A DNA stretch of 64,000 nt from Arcobacter siniprincipis (GCF_048571125.1 NZ_CP182343.1:1426001-1490000); one strand, 5' to 3'; shown: positions 35,498-43,893, numbered from the stretch's first letter. Notes: generated by a model not told the origin, from the sequence alone. Numbers and translations are program-made.

Positions 35498-35944
35498 ATG
35501 AGTAAAGGTAAGGTTATTTTAGGGATAGTTGTTGTAGCTGTTTTAATTCAATTTATTCCTTATGGAAGGGATTATACAAATCCACCAGTTGTAAAGGAGC
35601 CTCAATGGGATTCAATGCAAACAAAGGTCTTATTTGATAAAGCTTGTGCTAATTGTCACTCAAATAAGACAACTTATCCATGGTATAGTAAAGTTGTACC
35701 TATTTCTTGGTTAGTTGCATCTCATGTTGAAGAGGGTAGAGAACATTTAAATGTTTCTATGTGGGGTTTGCAAAAAAGAAATAAAGGCGATGAAGCTGCA
35801 GAAGAGGTAAAAGGAGGAGATATGCCACCTTTTTATTATCTTCCAACACATCCTGAAGCTAAACTTACTCAATCTGAAACTCAACAACTTATTTTGGGTT
35901 TAGAAAAAACGTTTGGTAGTAAAGAAAAACATCACAAAGATTAA
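35498..35944 (+). CDS. Haem-binding domain protein (cytochrome-like)
   Basis: About 148 residues: one N-terminal transmembrane helix or uncleaved signal, then a haem_bd-type domain with the single CANCH motif (CxxCH) followed by TTYPWYSKVVPISWLVASHV, a signature of small membrane-anchored haem proteins. Probably a periplasmic c-type cytochrome; partner unknown. ATG 35498 is preferred over 35495 because AGGAG at 35487-35491 then has six-base spacing. Confidence 0.85.
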   Translation: MSKGKVILGIVVVAVLIQFIPYGRDYTNPPVVKEPQWDSMQTKVLFDKACANCHSNKTTYPWYSKVVPISWLVASHVEEGREHLNVSMWGLQKRNKGDEAAEEVKGGDMPPFYYLPTHPEAKLTQSETQQLILGLEKTFGSKEKHHKD

Positions 35945-36015
35945 GAATAATATATTAAGTGATTTTTTTAGCTAGTTTATTTATAATGTATTACTAACAA
36001 ATAAGTAGAAAAACT

Positions 36016-36561
36016 ATGACTAGATACATCTCAATAATTACCATGTTATTTATTATCTCTGCAAAAGCTGAGGATTTTAACTCATGTGGTTATATCCCAA
36101 AGAATACGAAGACATATGAGTTATTTGATAACTGTGCTTCCTACAAAGATAGTGAACTAAAGATTTCAAAAGAACACATAAAAAATCTGAATTTCGACAA
36201 GTTTGGTACGGCTAGTTTTTTTACTTCTGGGCAATATTTTTATGTAAAACCTGATGGAAAATTTCTTCCTGTCCTTTTTTACGATAATGGAGCGGATTAC
36301 TTTCAAGAAGGTCTTACCCGCGCATTAAAAAATGGAAAAATAGAGTATTTCAATACAGACTTAGAACTTGTACTTTCCCCAGGTTATGATTGGGCTTGGC
36401 CTTTTGATGAAGGTAAGGCACTAGTTTGTAATGGTTGTGTATTGACTTCTCTTGAAGATGGTCACAAAGCTTTAAAAGGAGGTTTGTGGGGCTATATAAA
36501 TAAGGAGGGAAAAGAAATCGTTCCTATTAAATATAAGGCTTCACCTCTTCCTAAAAAATAG
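36016..36561 (+). CDS. WG-repeat exported protein
   Basis: 181 residues with a signal peptide (MTRYISIITMLFIISAKA). Weak repeats end in a clear WG repeat, LWGYINKEGKEIVPIKY. Several Cys (CGYIP, NCASY, CNGC) may form disulfides in the periplasm. Function unknown; WG repeats are common in exported proteins of host- or surface-associated bacteria. Confidence 0.75.
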   Translation: MTRYISIITMLFIISAKAEDFNSCGYIPKNTKTYELFDNCASYKDSELKISKEHIKNLNFDKFGTASFFTSGQYFYVKPDGKFLPVLFYDNGADYFQEGLTRALKNGKIEYFNTDLELVLSPGYDWAWPFDEGKALVCNGCVLTSLEDGHKALKGGLWGYINKEGKEIVPIKYKASPLPKK

Positions 36562-36610
36562 CCTTCTGTCATGATTGATTAGAATTTGTTTATTATATAA
36601 TAATTGAACT

Positions 36611-36671
36611 TTTCCTAATAATAAAGTATATTGACATTGTATATGCTGTATGATAAACTAAGATTAGGAAA
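36611..36671. repeat. 9-bp inverted repeat bracketing a sigma-70 promoter
   Basis: TTTCCTAAT (36611-36619) and ATTAGGAAA (36663-36671) are perfect inverted copies. Between them lies TTGACA (36631-36636), a 17-base spacer and TAAACT (36654-36659), reading toward the two genes downstream. The arrangement is either a large operator, a hairpin at the transcript start, or a tiny invertible promoter. Confidence 0.55.
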
Positions 36672-36687
36672 TACAAATGGAAATAAT

Positions 36688-36951
36688 ATGATAAAAGATA
36701 AGATTATAAAATATTATAAATTATTAAAAGTAAAAAAAGTAGATAAATATTTGATTCTAATAGGAATTATTGGTGTTATAATAGGTTTGTTTTTTAAAAT
36801 ACCAATTATAAATCAAATATTTGTATGGCCAGTTTTATTGGGTGTTTGTATAAGATTGTATGATTTTACTGAAAAAATAGAGAGAGAAATTATTCCTTAT
36901 GATTTTAATAAGTTATTGCCACCACCTAAAAAAAATAGTACTAAAAAATAA
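36688..36951 (+). CDS. Small membrane protein of unknown function
   Basis: About 87 residues from ATG 36688 (MIKDKIIKYYKLLKVKK), preceded by GGAAATA; an upstream in-frame ATG would place the promoter inside the gene. Two transmembrane helices (about 24-42 and 46-63), then a Pro/Lys-rich tail PPPKKNSTKK. Its stop shares a base with the start of the GIY-YIG gene, so the two are coupled. No domain recognised. Confidence 0.6.
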   Translation: MIKDKIIKYYKLLKVKKVDKYLILIGIIGVIIGLFFKIPIINQIFVWPVLLGVCIRLYDFTEKIEREIIPYDFNKLLPPPKKNSTKK

Positions 36952-37217
36952 TGTCATATTTTGTTTATATTCTTGAGTGTTGTGATGGGAGTTTATATAC
37001 TGGAATTACTACAGATGTAACAAAACGATTGGATGAGCACAACTATTCTGATAAGGGTGCAAAGTATACAAAAGCTAGGCGTCCTGTTAAGTTGCTTTAT
37101 GAAGAATCATCAAGTGATAGGAGTAGTGCTTCTAAGCGTGAATATGCTATTAAAAAACTTACAAGAATCAAAAAACTTCAATTGATAAATGAGCCTTCTA
37201 AGAAAGAAGGTCATTAG
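36951..37217 (+). CDS. GIY-YIG nuclease superfamily protein (UPF0213-like)
   Basis: 88 residues comprising one GIY-YIG domain: YFVYILECCDGSLYTGITTD carries the variant YIL...YTG motif, followed by the catalytic-type Arg in VTKRLDEHN, KGAKYTKARRPVKLLY, and a conserved Glu in SKREYAIKKL. Members of this short group are stand-alone nucleases of unclear role. Coupled to the upstream membrane protein gene. Confidence 0.9.
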   Translation: MSYFVYILECCDGSLYTGITTDVTKRLDEHNYSDKGAKYTKARRPVKLLYEESSSDRSSASKREYAIKKLTRIKKLQLINEPSKKEGH

Positions 37218-37225
37218 CTTTTTTT
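37194..37225 (+). terminator. Probable terminator at the end of the GIY-YIG gene
   Basis: CCTTCT (37194-37199) pairs with AGAAGG (37205-37210) around AAGAA, followed after eight bases by eight T. The stem lies within the last codons of the gene. Confidence 0.45.
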
Positions 37226-37719
37226 TAGAAGTGTTCTTCGATATCTTTAACCCAAGCTTCGATTCGCTCTTTGCTTAGTTCGCTTTGATTGTCTTCATCT
37301 AATACTAAACCTACAAATTTACCATCAACTACTGCTGTTGATTCATCAAATTCATAACCATCTATTGAAGTAAATCCTACTACATTTCCTTCTTTTACAT
37401 AACTGTATAAGTGACCTAGGGCGTTACAAAAGGTATCTTCGTATCCTTCTTGATCTCCTACACCTATTAGCGCTATTGTTTTATTGCTGAAGTTTATCTT
37501 TTCTAAGTTAGCTTCAAAGTCTTCCCAATCAGCTTGTAAATCCCCATCACCCCAAGTTGATGATGCTAAGATAAGTTTGTCGTATTGTTCAATTTCTTCT
37601 TTTGTTGCTTTTGCAATATCATGTAATGTAATTTCTTTTGAAAATGTGTTTTTTACTTCATTTACAATCTCTTCAGTAGCACCTGTGTCACTACCGTAAA
37701 ATAATCCTATAGAATTCAT
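37225..37719 (-). CDS. fldA: Flavodoxin
   Basis: 164 residues, long-chain flavodoxin: FMN phosphate loop GLFYGSDTGATEEIV at the N-terminus, ASSTWGDGDLQADWEDF, and GVGDQEGYEDTFCNALG. It carries electrons to or from pyruvate and 2-oxoglutarate oxidoreductases in Campylobacterota. It lies at the border where the accessory island returns to core genes. Confidence 0.96.
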   Translation of the reverse strand: MNSIGLFYGSDTGATEEIVNEVKNTFSKEITLHDIAKATKEEIEQYDKLILASSTWGDGDLQADWEDFEANLEKINFSNKTIALIGVGDQEGYEDTFCNALGHLYSYVKEGNVVGFTSIDGYEFDESTAVVDGKFVGLVLDEDNQSELSKERIEAWVKDIEEHF

Positions 37720-37880
37720 ATATATTCCTTTAATATTTAATAAAGAGGAAATATAACATATAAAATCTTAAATAGGATAAAAATACTCCTATTTAAATTA
37801 AAATTTTTTATCTTTTTAAGTTTAAAGAGAAAATCAATTTTAGAAAAGATAGAATTTATAATAAAACTCAAGGAAGAAGC

Positions 37881-38228
37881 ATGGAAATATTTAATAAAGA
37901 TGAAATAATTCAAAAAGTAATTGAAAAATTAAAAACAATACAAGACCTTGAACTTCCAATAAATATTTATGATTTGGGGCTAATTTATAAAACTAATGTA
38001 GAAGATAATAATGATAAAGTGCAAGTAAATATTGAAATGACTTTAATAAATTCGAGATGCAATAGTACAAAGTCTTTTACTGATGAGATTATAAGTATGG
38101 TTCAAAGTGTAGATGAAGTAGATATTTGTAGTGTAAAGTATGTATTTTCTCCTAAATGGGAAGTTACAATGATAAGCCCTGAGGGCTTAGAACAGTTAAG
38201 AAATGCTAATCCAAATATAAAAGATTAA
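37881..38228 (+). CDS. MIP18-family (DUF59) iron-sulfur cluster assembly-like protein
   Basis: 115 residues with the DUF59 fold: the motif INIYDLGLIYKTNVEDNNDK and, in place of the usual T-x-P-x-C-P loop, MTLINSRCNSTKSF, which keeps one Cys but not the flanking prolines; VKYVFSPKWEVTMISPEG ends the domain. Related proteins (SufT, PaaD, Cia2) aid Fe-S maturation. The divergent loop makes the exact role uncertain. It converges on dedA with three bases between stops. Confidence 0.8.
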   Translation: MEIFNKDEIIQKVIEKLKTIQDLELPINIYDLGLIYKTNVEDNNDKVQVNIEMTLINSRCNSTKSFTDEIISMVQSVDEVDICSVKYVFSPKWEVTMISPEGLEQLRNANPNIKD

Positions 38229-38231
38229 TAT

Positions 38232-38813
38232 TTATTTTAGCTTTTGAAGATTTATTTTTTTTTGTTTATATTTTACAACTAAAACAATACTAACTACAAC
38301 TACAATAAGTACAGGAATAGCTAAATACCAATGCTCTTTTGCAATAGTAATCAAAGATAAAATTCTATCACCAAAATACCAAACTGGTATTATAATTATA
38401 CTACTCCAAAAAAGTGCAGAGATGAAATTTAGTATTGCAAAGGTCTTTGGTGAATAGTTCATCAATCCCACACAAAGTGGAATAATAGTCCTTAATCCAT
38501 AAAGATATCTTTGTATAAATACTATAAACCAACCATACTTTCGAAGTAAAAATTTTACATAGGCTATTTTAGATTTTTGTTTTGAAAGTTTTCTAATGAC
38601 ATATTTCTTTTTAAATCTGCCAAGATAGAAATAAATTTGGTCACCTACAAAGGCCCCAACACCTGCAGTTATTATTGCCCATGCCAAGACCATATCACCT
38701 GTATGTACAAAAAGACCTGCCATTATAAGACCAGTTTCACCTTCTAGAATGCTCCAGAAAAAAAGAATAATATAACCATATTCTTTCATTAAATCAATTA
38801 AATTAAAATCCAT
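38232..38813 (-). CDS. DedA-family membrane protein
   Basis: 193 residues with five or so helices and the DedA/SNARE-associated motifs: EGETGLIMAGLFVHTGDM, GDQIYFYLGRFKKKYV, and FIQRYLYGLRTIIPLCVGLMNYSPKTF containing the conserved Arg. DedA proteins are linked to undecaprenyl-phosphate or phospholipid flipping. Single gene. Confidence 0.92.
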   Translation of the reverse strand: MDFNLIDLMKEYGYIILFFWSILEGETGLIMAGLFVHTGDMVLAWAIITAGVGAFVGDQIYFYLGRFKKKYVIRKLSKQKSKIAYVKFLLRKYGWFIVFIQRYLYGLRTIIPLCVGLMNYSPKTFAILNFISALFWSSIIIIPVWYFGDRILSLITIAKEHWYLAIPVLIVVVVSIVLVVKYKQKKINLQKLK

Positions 38814-38915
38814 AATTTTTATACTTTATTTTTGTTTGGACGAATAATACTCTAAAGTGCCTGATAAATTAAAATAAATTAGCCTTTCCTAAATCATATT
38901 AGTATAAAATAGAAT

Positions 38916-39851
38916 ATGATTAAAAAAATATTATTAATACTTATATTATTTGATTGTTCTTTTGCCCAATATGAAAAAATAAGAATTGGTAACATTGATA
39001 AATTTTATAAAGACAAAGTATCATATATGCAATTAGAAAACATGATAAAAGAGATAGAAAAAAACTTTGAAACTACCTTACAAATGAATATTTTTGATTA
39101 TTCGAAAGATGGTAAACCAATTGATCTTATATATATAACACCTTCAAATATGGAAAAAAGAATACTAAAACTTGAAGAAAAAATAATTAAAAAAAATGAA
39201 AAAACAAAAATCACAAAAAGTTCATTTAAAAACTTAGAAGATGAATTAAAAGTTTTAAAAATAAAATATGATAGATTGAATGAATTTTTCATTAAACAAA
39301 GTAATGAGTTAAATAAATATATTAAAGCTAAAAATGAAAAGAAAAATTTATCACCAAAAGAGTATGAAGAGACAAAAAAATTTATAAAAGATAAAAAAAT
39401 AACTTTAAATATTAAATTAAAAGAGTTAAATACTCTTTATAAAGATTTTAATCGTAAAGTGTTAAGTTACAATAATAAAATACAACTTTATAATAATGAT
39501 ATAAGAAATATATATAGCCTAAACAAAGAATTAGAATCTTTAAGAAGAGCCTTTAGAAAAGTAAAAGGCAAAACTTTTGGACAAAAAGAAATCACTCTAA
39601 AAACATATTATAAAGATGGAAAAAAAGTAAGAGAAAAAGATATAAAGCATAGTATGAAGAAAATAGAGATTTATGCTTTTGATAGCTTAGATGAATTAAA
39701 AGCAATCTTAGCACATGAAATAGCACATTTAGTTGGAATTCCTCATATAAATTTACAAAATGCACTTATGAATCCAATTTTGCAAAATAACCAAATAGAA
39801 AACTTATCCTTGACAAAAGATGATATTATAAATTTTAAAAATAATTTTTAA
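38916..39851 (+). CDS. Exported matrixin-like zinc metalloprotease with coiled-coil insert
   Basis: 311 residues: short signal peptide (MIKKILLILILFDCSFA), a long Lys/Glu/Asn-rich coiled coil (about 85-210) and a C-terminal metzincin site AHEIAHLVGIPH (HExxHxxGxxH, about residues 264-276) with a Met-turn candidate ALMNP. All three zinc His are present. Probably a secreted or periplasmic protease of the M10 type. No inhibitor or secretion genes adjoin. The coiled coil before the catalytic domain is unusual for matrixins and could hold it at the cell surface. Confidence 0.78.
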   Translation: MIKKILLILILFDCSFAQYEKIRIGNIDKFYKDKVSYMQLENMIKEIEKNFETTLQMNIFDYSKDGKPIDLIYITPSNMEKRILKLEEKIIKKNEKTKITKSSFKNLEDELKVLKIKYDRLNEFFIKQSNELNKYIKAKNEKKNLSPKEYEETKKFIKDKKITLNIKLKELNTLYKDFNRKVLSYNNKIQLYNNDIRNIYSLNKELESLRRAFRKVKGKTFGQKEITLKTYYKDGKKVREKDIKHSMKKIEIYAFDSLDELKAILAHEIAHLVGIPHINLQNALMNPILQNNQIENLSLTKDDIINFKNNF

Positions 39852-40194
39852 AACTAAATAACAGATATTCATGGTTTTTTATAGAACTTGTTTTATACAA
39901 AAAAATATTAATAAATACATGTAAATAAATTCTCAAAAAGTGATATACTTTCATTTAGAAGAGTATAGATTTTTATTTATATTACTTTTACTGTTTATAA
40001 GTTTTAGTTTTTTTTTACTTAAAAGTAAAAAATAGTATCTTTGTTAATTACTTTTATGCTACATAAAAAGTAGTATAAAATTAGGTTATATGTATTTGTA
40101 GGTGCTGATTCAAGTAATATTATTTACTGTTTCAGTAGTTTTAAGAGCATTAAAAGGCTAAAAGACCTTAATTAATGAGTTCAAAGGAAAAAAA
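39852..40194. other. Gene-free region before the first LEA-like lipoprotein
   Basis: No gene supported. It includes a perfect palindrome TTTTTACTT-AA-AAGTAAAAA-type hairpin around 40009-40031, a TACTTTTA / TAAAAAGTA pair near 40050-40075, and a TATAAAAT box just after it that may be the lipoprotein promoter. Confidence 0.4.
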
Positions 40195-40551
40195 TTGAAA
40201 AAATTGCTATTATTGATACCTTTCATATTTTTTATATTACAAGGTTGTGAAGACAAAAAAGTTGAAAATGAAATAAGTAGTGTAAAAGAAACTGTCCAAG
40301 ATAAAACTGAAGATGTTTCTGATAAAGCAGAGAATGTAGTAGACAAAACAGAAGATGTGATAGAAAATAATATTGATAAAACAGAAGATGCTATAGGTGA
40401 GATGAAAGAAGAAATTTCAGATAAAGCTGAAGATATGGTTAATAAAAGTGAAGATACCCTAAATGATGCAAGTGATAAAGCAGAAGATGTTATCGATAAT
40501 GCTAAAGATAGTATTGATGAAAAAATTAATGAAGAAAAAGAAAGCAAATAA
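40195..40551 (+). CDS. LEA-like repeat lipoprotein, copy 1
   Basis: 118 residues from a TTG start with AAAGGAAAA before it. Signal peptide with lipobox ILQGC (Cys about 18), then an extremely polar region of degenerate 11-residue repeats of the type DKAEDVVDKTE, rich in Lys, Asp, Glu, Ala and lacking aromatics. This resembles group-3 LEA / apolipoprotein amphipathic helices. The protein should be a long helix tethered to the inner or outer membrane. A paralogue lies 360 bases downstream. Role in desiccation, osmotic or envelope stress is a hypothesis. Confidence 0.82.
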   Translation: MKKLLLLIPFIFFILQGCEDKKVENEISSVKETVQDKTEDVSDKAENVVDKTEDVIENNIDKTEDAIGEMKEEISDKAEDMVNKSEDTLNDASDKAEDVIDNAKDSIDEKINEEKESK

Positions 40552-40910
40552 TATTACGAATGTAAGAAAACAATATCTTCATTAGTAAAGCTCTAAATAA
40601 ATCAATTCAATCACTTTTAAGAGTAAAAATAGTTTATATTTTTACTCTTTAAGTATAAACTTCAAGTATAATCTAAAAATGCAAAATTATTTTATTTAAC
40701 TCTATTATCGATATATTCATTGCTTAAAGTAGTATATAATAATAATTTTAATACAAAAATAATTTATATTAAGGCTAAAACAAGTTTAATATGTTACCTT
40801 TAATTGTTGCAAATGAGTATTTTAGTTATTTTTTAACATAAAAAACAACTTATTCTGTAACAAAAAAAGAGGTATATTACCTTTATTAATCATTAAAAAA
40901 AGGAGAATAA
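40552..40910. other. Spacer between the two lipoprotein genes
   Basis: No gene seen. It carries a terminator hairpin near its 5' end and, near 40870, the near-palindrome AGGTATATTACCT overlapping a -10-like TATATT about 35 bases before the second lipoprotein gene, which may be a regulator site. Confidence 0.4.
40619..40649 (+). terminator. Intrinsic terminator after lipoprotein copy 1
   Basis: A perfect 13-bp stem AAGAGTAAAAATA / TATTTTTACTCTT with loop GTTTA. The downstream T-run is short, but the stem is exact. Confidence 0.65.
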
Positions 40911-41258
40911 ATGAAAAAATTATTACTATTAATACCTTTCATGTTTTTTGTATTACAAGGTTGTACAGATGAGAAGGTTGATGATAAAATTAGTACAGTG
41001 AAAGAGTCTGTTCAAGACACAACTGAAGATGTTGCAGACAAAGCAGAGGATGTTGCTGATAAGGCGGAAGATGTAGTAGATAATAGTGAAGATTCACTAG
41101 AAAATGCAAGTGATAAAACTGAAGAAGTATTAGAAGATGCTAAAGAAAATACAAAAGATGCATTAGAAGATGCTAGTGACAAAACAGAAGATGCTGTTGA
41201 GAAAGTTAAAGAAAAAGTTGAAGAGGGATATGACAAAGTAAAAGAAACTGTTAAATAA
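40911..41258 (+). CDS. LEA-like repeat lipoprotein, copy 2
   Basis: 115 residues from ATG with AAAGGAG upstream. The N-terminus (MKKLLLLIPFMFFVLQGC) is almost identical to copy 1, while the tail has more regular repeats: DVADKAEDVADKAEDVVDNS, later DASDKTEDAVEKVKEKVEEG. It is a clear tandem paralogue whose repeat array has diverged and changed in number. Predicted to be a lipid-anchored, highly charged helix. Its different start codon and promoter region suggest separate control. Confidence 0.85.
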   Translation: MKKLLLLIPFMFFVLQGCTDEKVDDKISTVKESVQDTTEDVADKAEDVADKAEDVVDNSEDSLENASDKTEEVLEDAKENTKDALEDASDKTEDAVEKVKEKVEEGYDKVKETVK

Positions 41259-41335
41259 AACCTTAACTTTAAAAAGTCATTAAAGATTGAAGAAGATACA
41301 ATAAAATTTGCACTAATAAAATCTTAACACTAAAA

Positions 41336-41371
41336 AAGAAGGTAAAAATATTATATATTTTTACTCTTCTT
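41336..41371. terminator. Bidirectional terminator between copy 2 and the DUF3144 gene
   Basis: TAAAAATA (41343-41350) pairs with TATTTTTA (41356-41363); the stem extends through GG/CT and AAGAA/TTCTT with one bulge. It overlaps the last codons of the convergent gene. Its core resembles the hairpin at 40619-40649. Confidence 0.65.
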
Positions 41372-41657
41372 CAAAGTTGTTTTGTGAAAAATCATAATTA
41401 TTTACATGGCTATCAATATGTTCACCAAGAGCTAATTTATACTCATTTACAAAATATTCTATTATTTTATCTTTTTCATTTGCCATGTCTTGTGCATTTT
41501 CAAATGAAGTTGCTGCAATCCATGCATTAAATCTGGCTGCTGCGTACATAAATGATGCACTTACTTCACCTTGAGTTGTCTCTTCATTTAATTGTTCATT
41601 TGCAACTGCAATATGTTCATCTGCTCTTTTTAAAAATCCATTATTTTTTGTAGCCAT
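41361..41657 (-). CDS. DUF3144-family protein
   Basis: 98 residues, soluble and helical, beginning FLKRADEHIAVANEQLNEE and with VSASFMYAAARFNAWIAA, which match the DUF3144 family. Function unknown. It converges on the second lipoprotein gene and lies 47 bases from the oxidoreductase gene upstream on the same strand. Confidence 0.82.
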   Translation of the reverse strand: MATKNNGFLKRADEHIAVANEQLNEETTQGEVSASFMYAAARFNAWIAATSFENAQDMANEKDKIIEYFVNEYKLALGEHIDSHVNNYDFSQNNFEEE

Positions 41658-41704
41658 ATTTATTCCTTGATATTTTTCTCATTATATTTAAATTTTACTT
41701 CTAA

Positions 41705-42907
41705 TTATATTTTTTTTAATTTATTATAACCTACACTTATTAGGTTTAATAGTGGCTTTTTATATGAAAAAAACACAAATTTTTTGATTAAATATGCTAA
41801 TCGTCCTTTTACATTAAATACACCATAAATATTACCTACTGCATACTTACCTCCAAGAGCAATAAGTATTCCTTTAATTTTTGGCTTTGCTTTTATAAGT
41901 TCTTTGTTATTTATTATGTTAAGGATATTTTGCCCAGCAATTTTACCACTAGTTTCTGCAATAGTTACATTTGGAGGCATTATTTCATCTTTTTTATTTT
42001 TGATTTCTGCCACATCCCCAATGGCAAAAATATTTCCATATTTGCTAGTTTGCATATATTCATTTACAATAATTTGACCTTTTTTATTTTTTTGTACATC
42101 AATTTCATTTGTAAGATTAGATGCTTCTATAGCACCTGCAAAGATTAAAAAAGAGTATTTTTTATTTGTTCCATTTGTAAAATAGGCTATTTCATTTTCA
42201 CATTTTTTTAATTTTGTATTTGAAATAATTTCGATGCCAAGAGATTTTAGTCTTTCTTGAGATGATTTTATAAGCTCAGAATTTAATCCTGGTAAAATTG
42301 TATCTGCACTACTACTAATAAGAGTTATTTTTAGATTATCACAAGTAAAATTACCCTTTTTAAAAAACATCTTAGTGTTATATGCCATTTCAGCTGCAAT
42401 CTCAACACCTGATAAACCTGCACCCACAACTATTACTTCAATATCATTTGCTTCTTTTATTTCATATTGGATTTTCTTAAAAAGACGGTTTTCAAAACAT
42501 TGTTTAAAATAAATTGCCCATTTGAGTTTTTTTATATCATGGGCTGTATTTATACCAGAAATAGATGAAGGGAAAGAGGTTCTAGTTCCAGTTGCTATAA
42601 CTAAATAATCAAACTCAACGATCTCTTCTTCTGCTGTATTTATTACTTTTTTTTCAGAGTCAATTTGTGTAACTTTTAAGTTTTTATACTCTAAATAGCT
42701 GTGATTTAGTCCTACACATAAGGTGGCCAAATCAACAACGACTTCAGAAATATTTAGTTTATTTGCTATTAAGTCATATACTTCAGGTTGCAGATTATGA
42801 AAGGTATTATTATCTATTAATGTTATCTTAATATTCTTATTTTTTATAATCTCTCTTAATGCCGATAGACCAGCATACCCTCCACCAATTATTACAACTT
42901 TTTCCAT
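41705..42907 (-). CDS. NAD(P)/FAD-dependent oxidoreductase, NDH-2-like
   Basis: 400 residues with two dinucleotide folds: FAD-binding VVIIGGGYAGLSALREI at the N-terminus, the ATG motif YLVIATGTRTSFP, NAD-binding VIVVGAGLSGVEIAAEMA mid-protein, and the FAD-closing IFAIGDVAEI. The arrangement matches type II NADH dehydrogenases and related sulfide:quinone-like enzymes; no redox-active Cys pair is seen in the SQR positions. Single gene; likely membrane-associated quinone reduction. Confidence 0.83.
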   Translation of the reverse strand: MEKVVIIGGGYAGLSALREIIKNKNIKITLIDNNTFHNLQPEVYDLIANKLNISEVVVDLATLCVGLNHSYLEYKNLKVTQIDSEKKVINTAEEEIVEFDYLVIATGTRTSFPSSISGINTAHDIKKLKWAIYFKQCFENRLFKKIQYEIKEANDIEVIVVGAGLSGVEIAAEMAYNTKMFFKKGNFTCDNLKITLISSSADTILPGLNSELIKSSQERLKSLGIEIISNTKLKKCENEIAYFTNGTNKKYSFLIFAGAIEASNLTNEIDVQKNKKGQIIVNEYMQTSKYGNIFAIGDVAEIKNKKDEIMPPNVTIAETSGKIAGQNILNIINNKELIKAKPKIKGILIALGGKYAVGNIYGVFNVKGRLAYLIKKFVFFSYKKPLLNLISVGYNKLKKI

Positions 42908-43149
42908 GCAAAAACTCCTTTTTAACTCTAAATTCTTTGTTAAAATTTATTTATAAATCAAGTTATTTACAATCATTGTATAAAAACAGTATTTTTTTAA
43001 GCTTAAATATTTTATTAAAAATTTCTCTTTTGAAAGGTTTATGACTATACTATTTTAATCATGAAATGTAATTTTAAAATAAAGATAAATGAGAAGTAAA
43101 ATCTTTTTTGTTATACTTTCAAAAATTGAATAAAATAGGAAATCCAAAA

Positions 43150-43893
43150 ATGAAAATAGCGATTTTATCAGATATACACTCAAATGTTTATGCTTTGCAA
43201 GCAGTTATAAATGATGCTAAGAGCAAAAAAGTAGATATGATGATAAATGCTGGAGATTCATTTTATGGTCCAATAGAGCCAAGAGTTACTTATGAATTAC
43301 TAAGAGAAAACAACTTTGTAAATATCTGTGGAAATCAAGATAGAGAGATTTTAGAAGCTTCTTTAGAACAATTAGAAAATAATCCTACTTTAAAATATGT
43401 ATATGAAGATTTGGGCGAAGAGGTTTTATATTGGATACAGGACTTGCCTTTTGAAAAGTTTTTAGGGAAAGACTTGTATGTAACCCATGGTACTCAACAT
43501 GATGATAGTGTTTATTTACTTGAAGATGTAAGTAGTGGAAATCCACAATTAAGGGATGATAAAAAAATAATTGAACTTCTCGATGATGTTGAATCTAGAT
43601 TTGTAGTTTGTGGACATTCTCATATTCCAAGATGTGTAAATTTAAGTACAGGACAAGTGGTGATAAATTCTGGTTCAGTGGGCTTACAAGCTTATAAAGA
43701 AAATCAACCAAATGAACATATCATAGAAAATGCTTATTGCGATGCCACATATATAATACTTGATGTAAATTCAAGTGAATATAATATTGAGTTGGTAAAA
43801 GTTGCTTATGATTATGAAAAAGCAGCATTAAAGGCTGAATCTAATGGAAGAGCAGATTGGGCTTATACTCTTAGAACTGGAAAGATATCTTAA
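43150..43893 (+). CDS. YfcE/ApaH-like metallophosphoesterase
   Basis: About 247 residues of the calcineurin-like fold: MKIAILSDIHSNVYALQAV (DxH), NAGDSFYGP (GD), ICGNQDRE (GNxD in place of GNHD), and VCGHSHIPRCV (GHxH). These ligate two metal ions. ATG 43150 has AGGAAAT upstream and begins the domain; an in-frame ATG at 43108 is less likely. Substrate unknown. Confidence 0.87.
   Translation: MKIAILSDIHSNVYALQAVINDAKSKKVDMMINAGDSFYGPIEPRVTYELLRENNFVNICGNQDREILEASLEQLENNPTLKYVYEDLGEEVLYWIQDLPFEKFLGKDLYVTHGTQHDDSVYLLEDVSSGNPQLRDDKKIIELLDDVESRFVVCGHSHIPRCVNLSTGQVVINSGSVGLQAYKENQPNEHIIENAYCDATYIILDVNSSEYNIELVKVAYDYEKAALKAESNGRADWAYTLRTGKIS

Noticed and set aside
32250..36012. Shared TAACAAATAAG near 32263 and 35993 considered as cassette boundaries
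   Set aside because: Both occur as AT-rich leader sequence after TATAAT-like boxes, without paired arms, so they are better explained as promoter regions.
40158..40547. Antisense frame rich in Ser/Ile/Leu opposite lipoprotein copy 1
   Set aside because: It mirrors the repeat codons of the lipoprotein; a similar antisense frame opposite copy 2 has the same cause.
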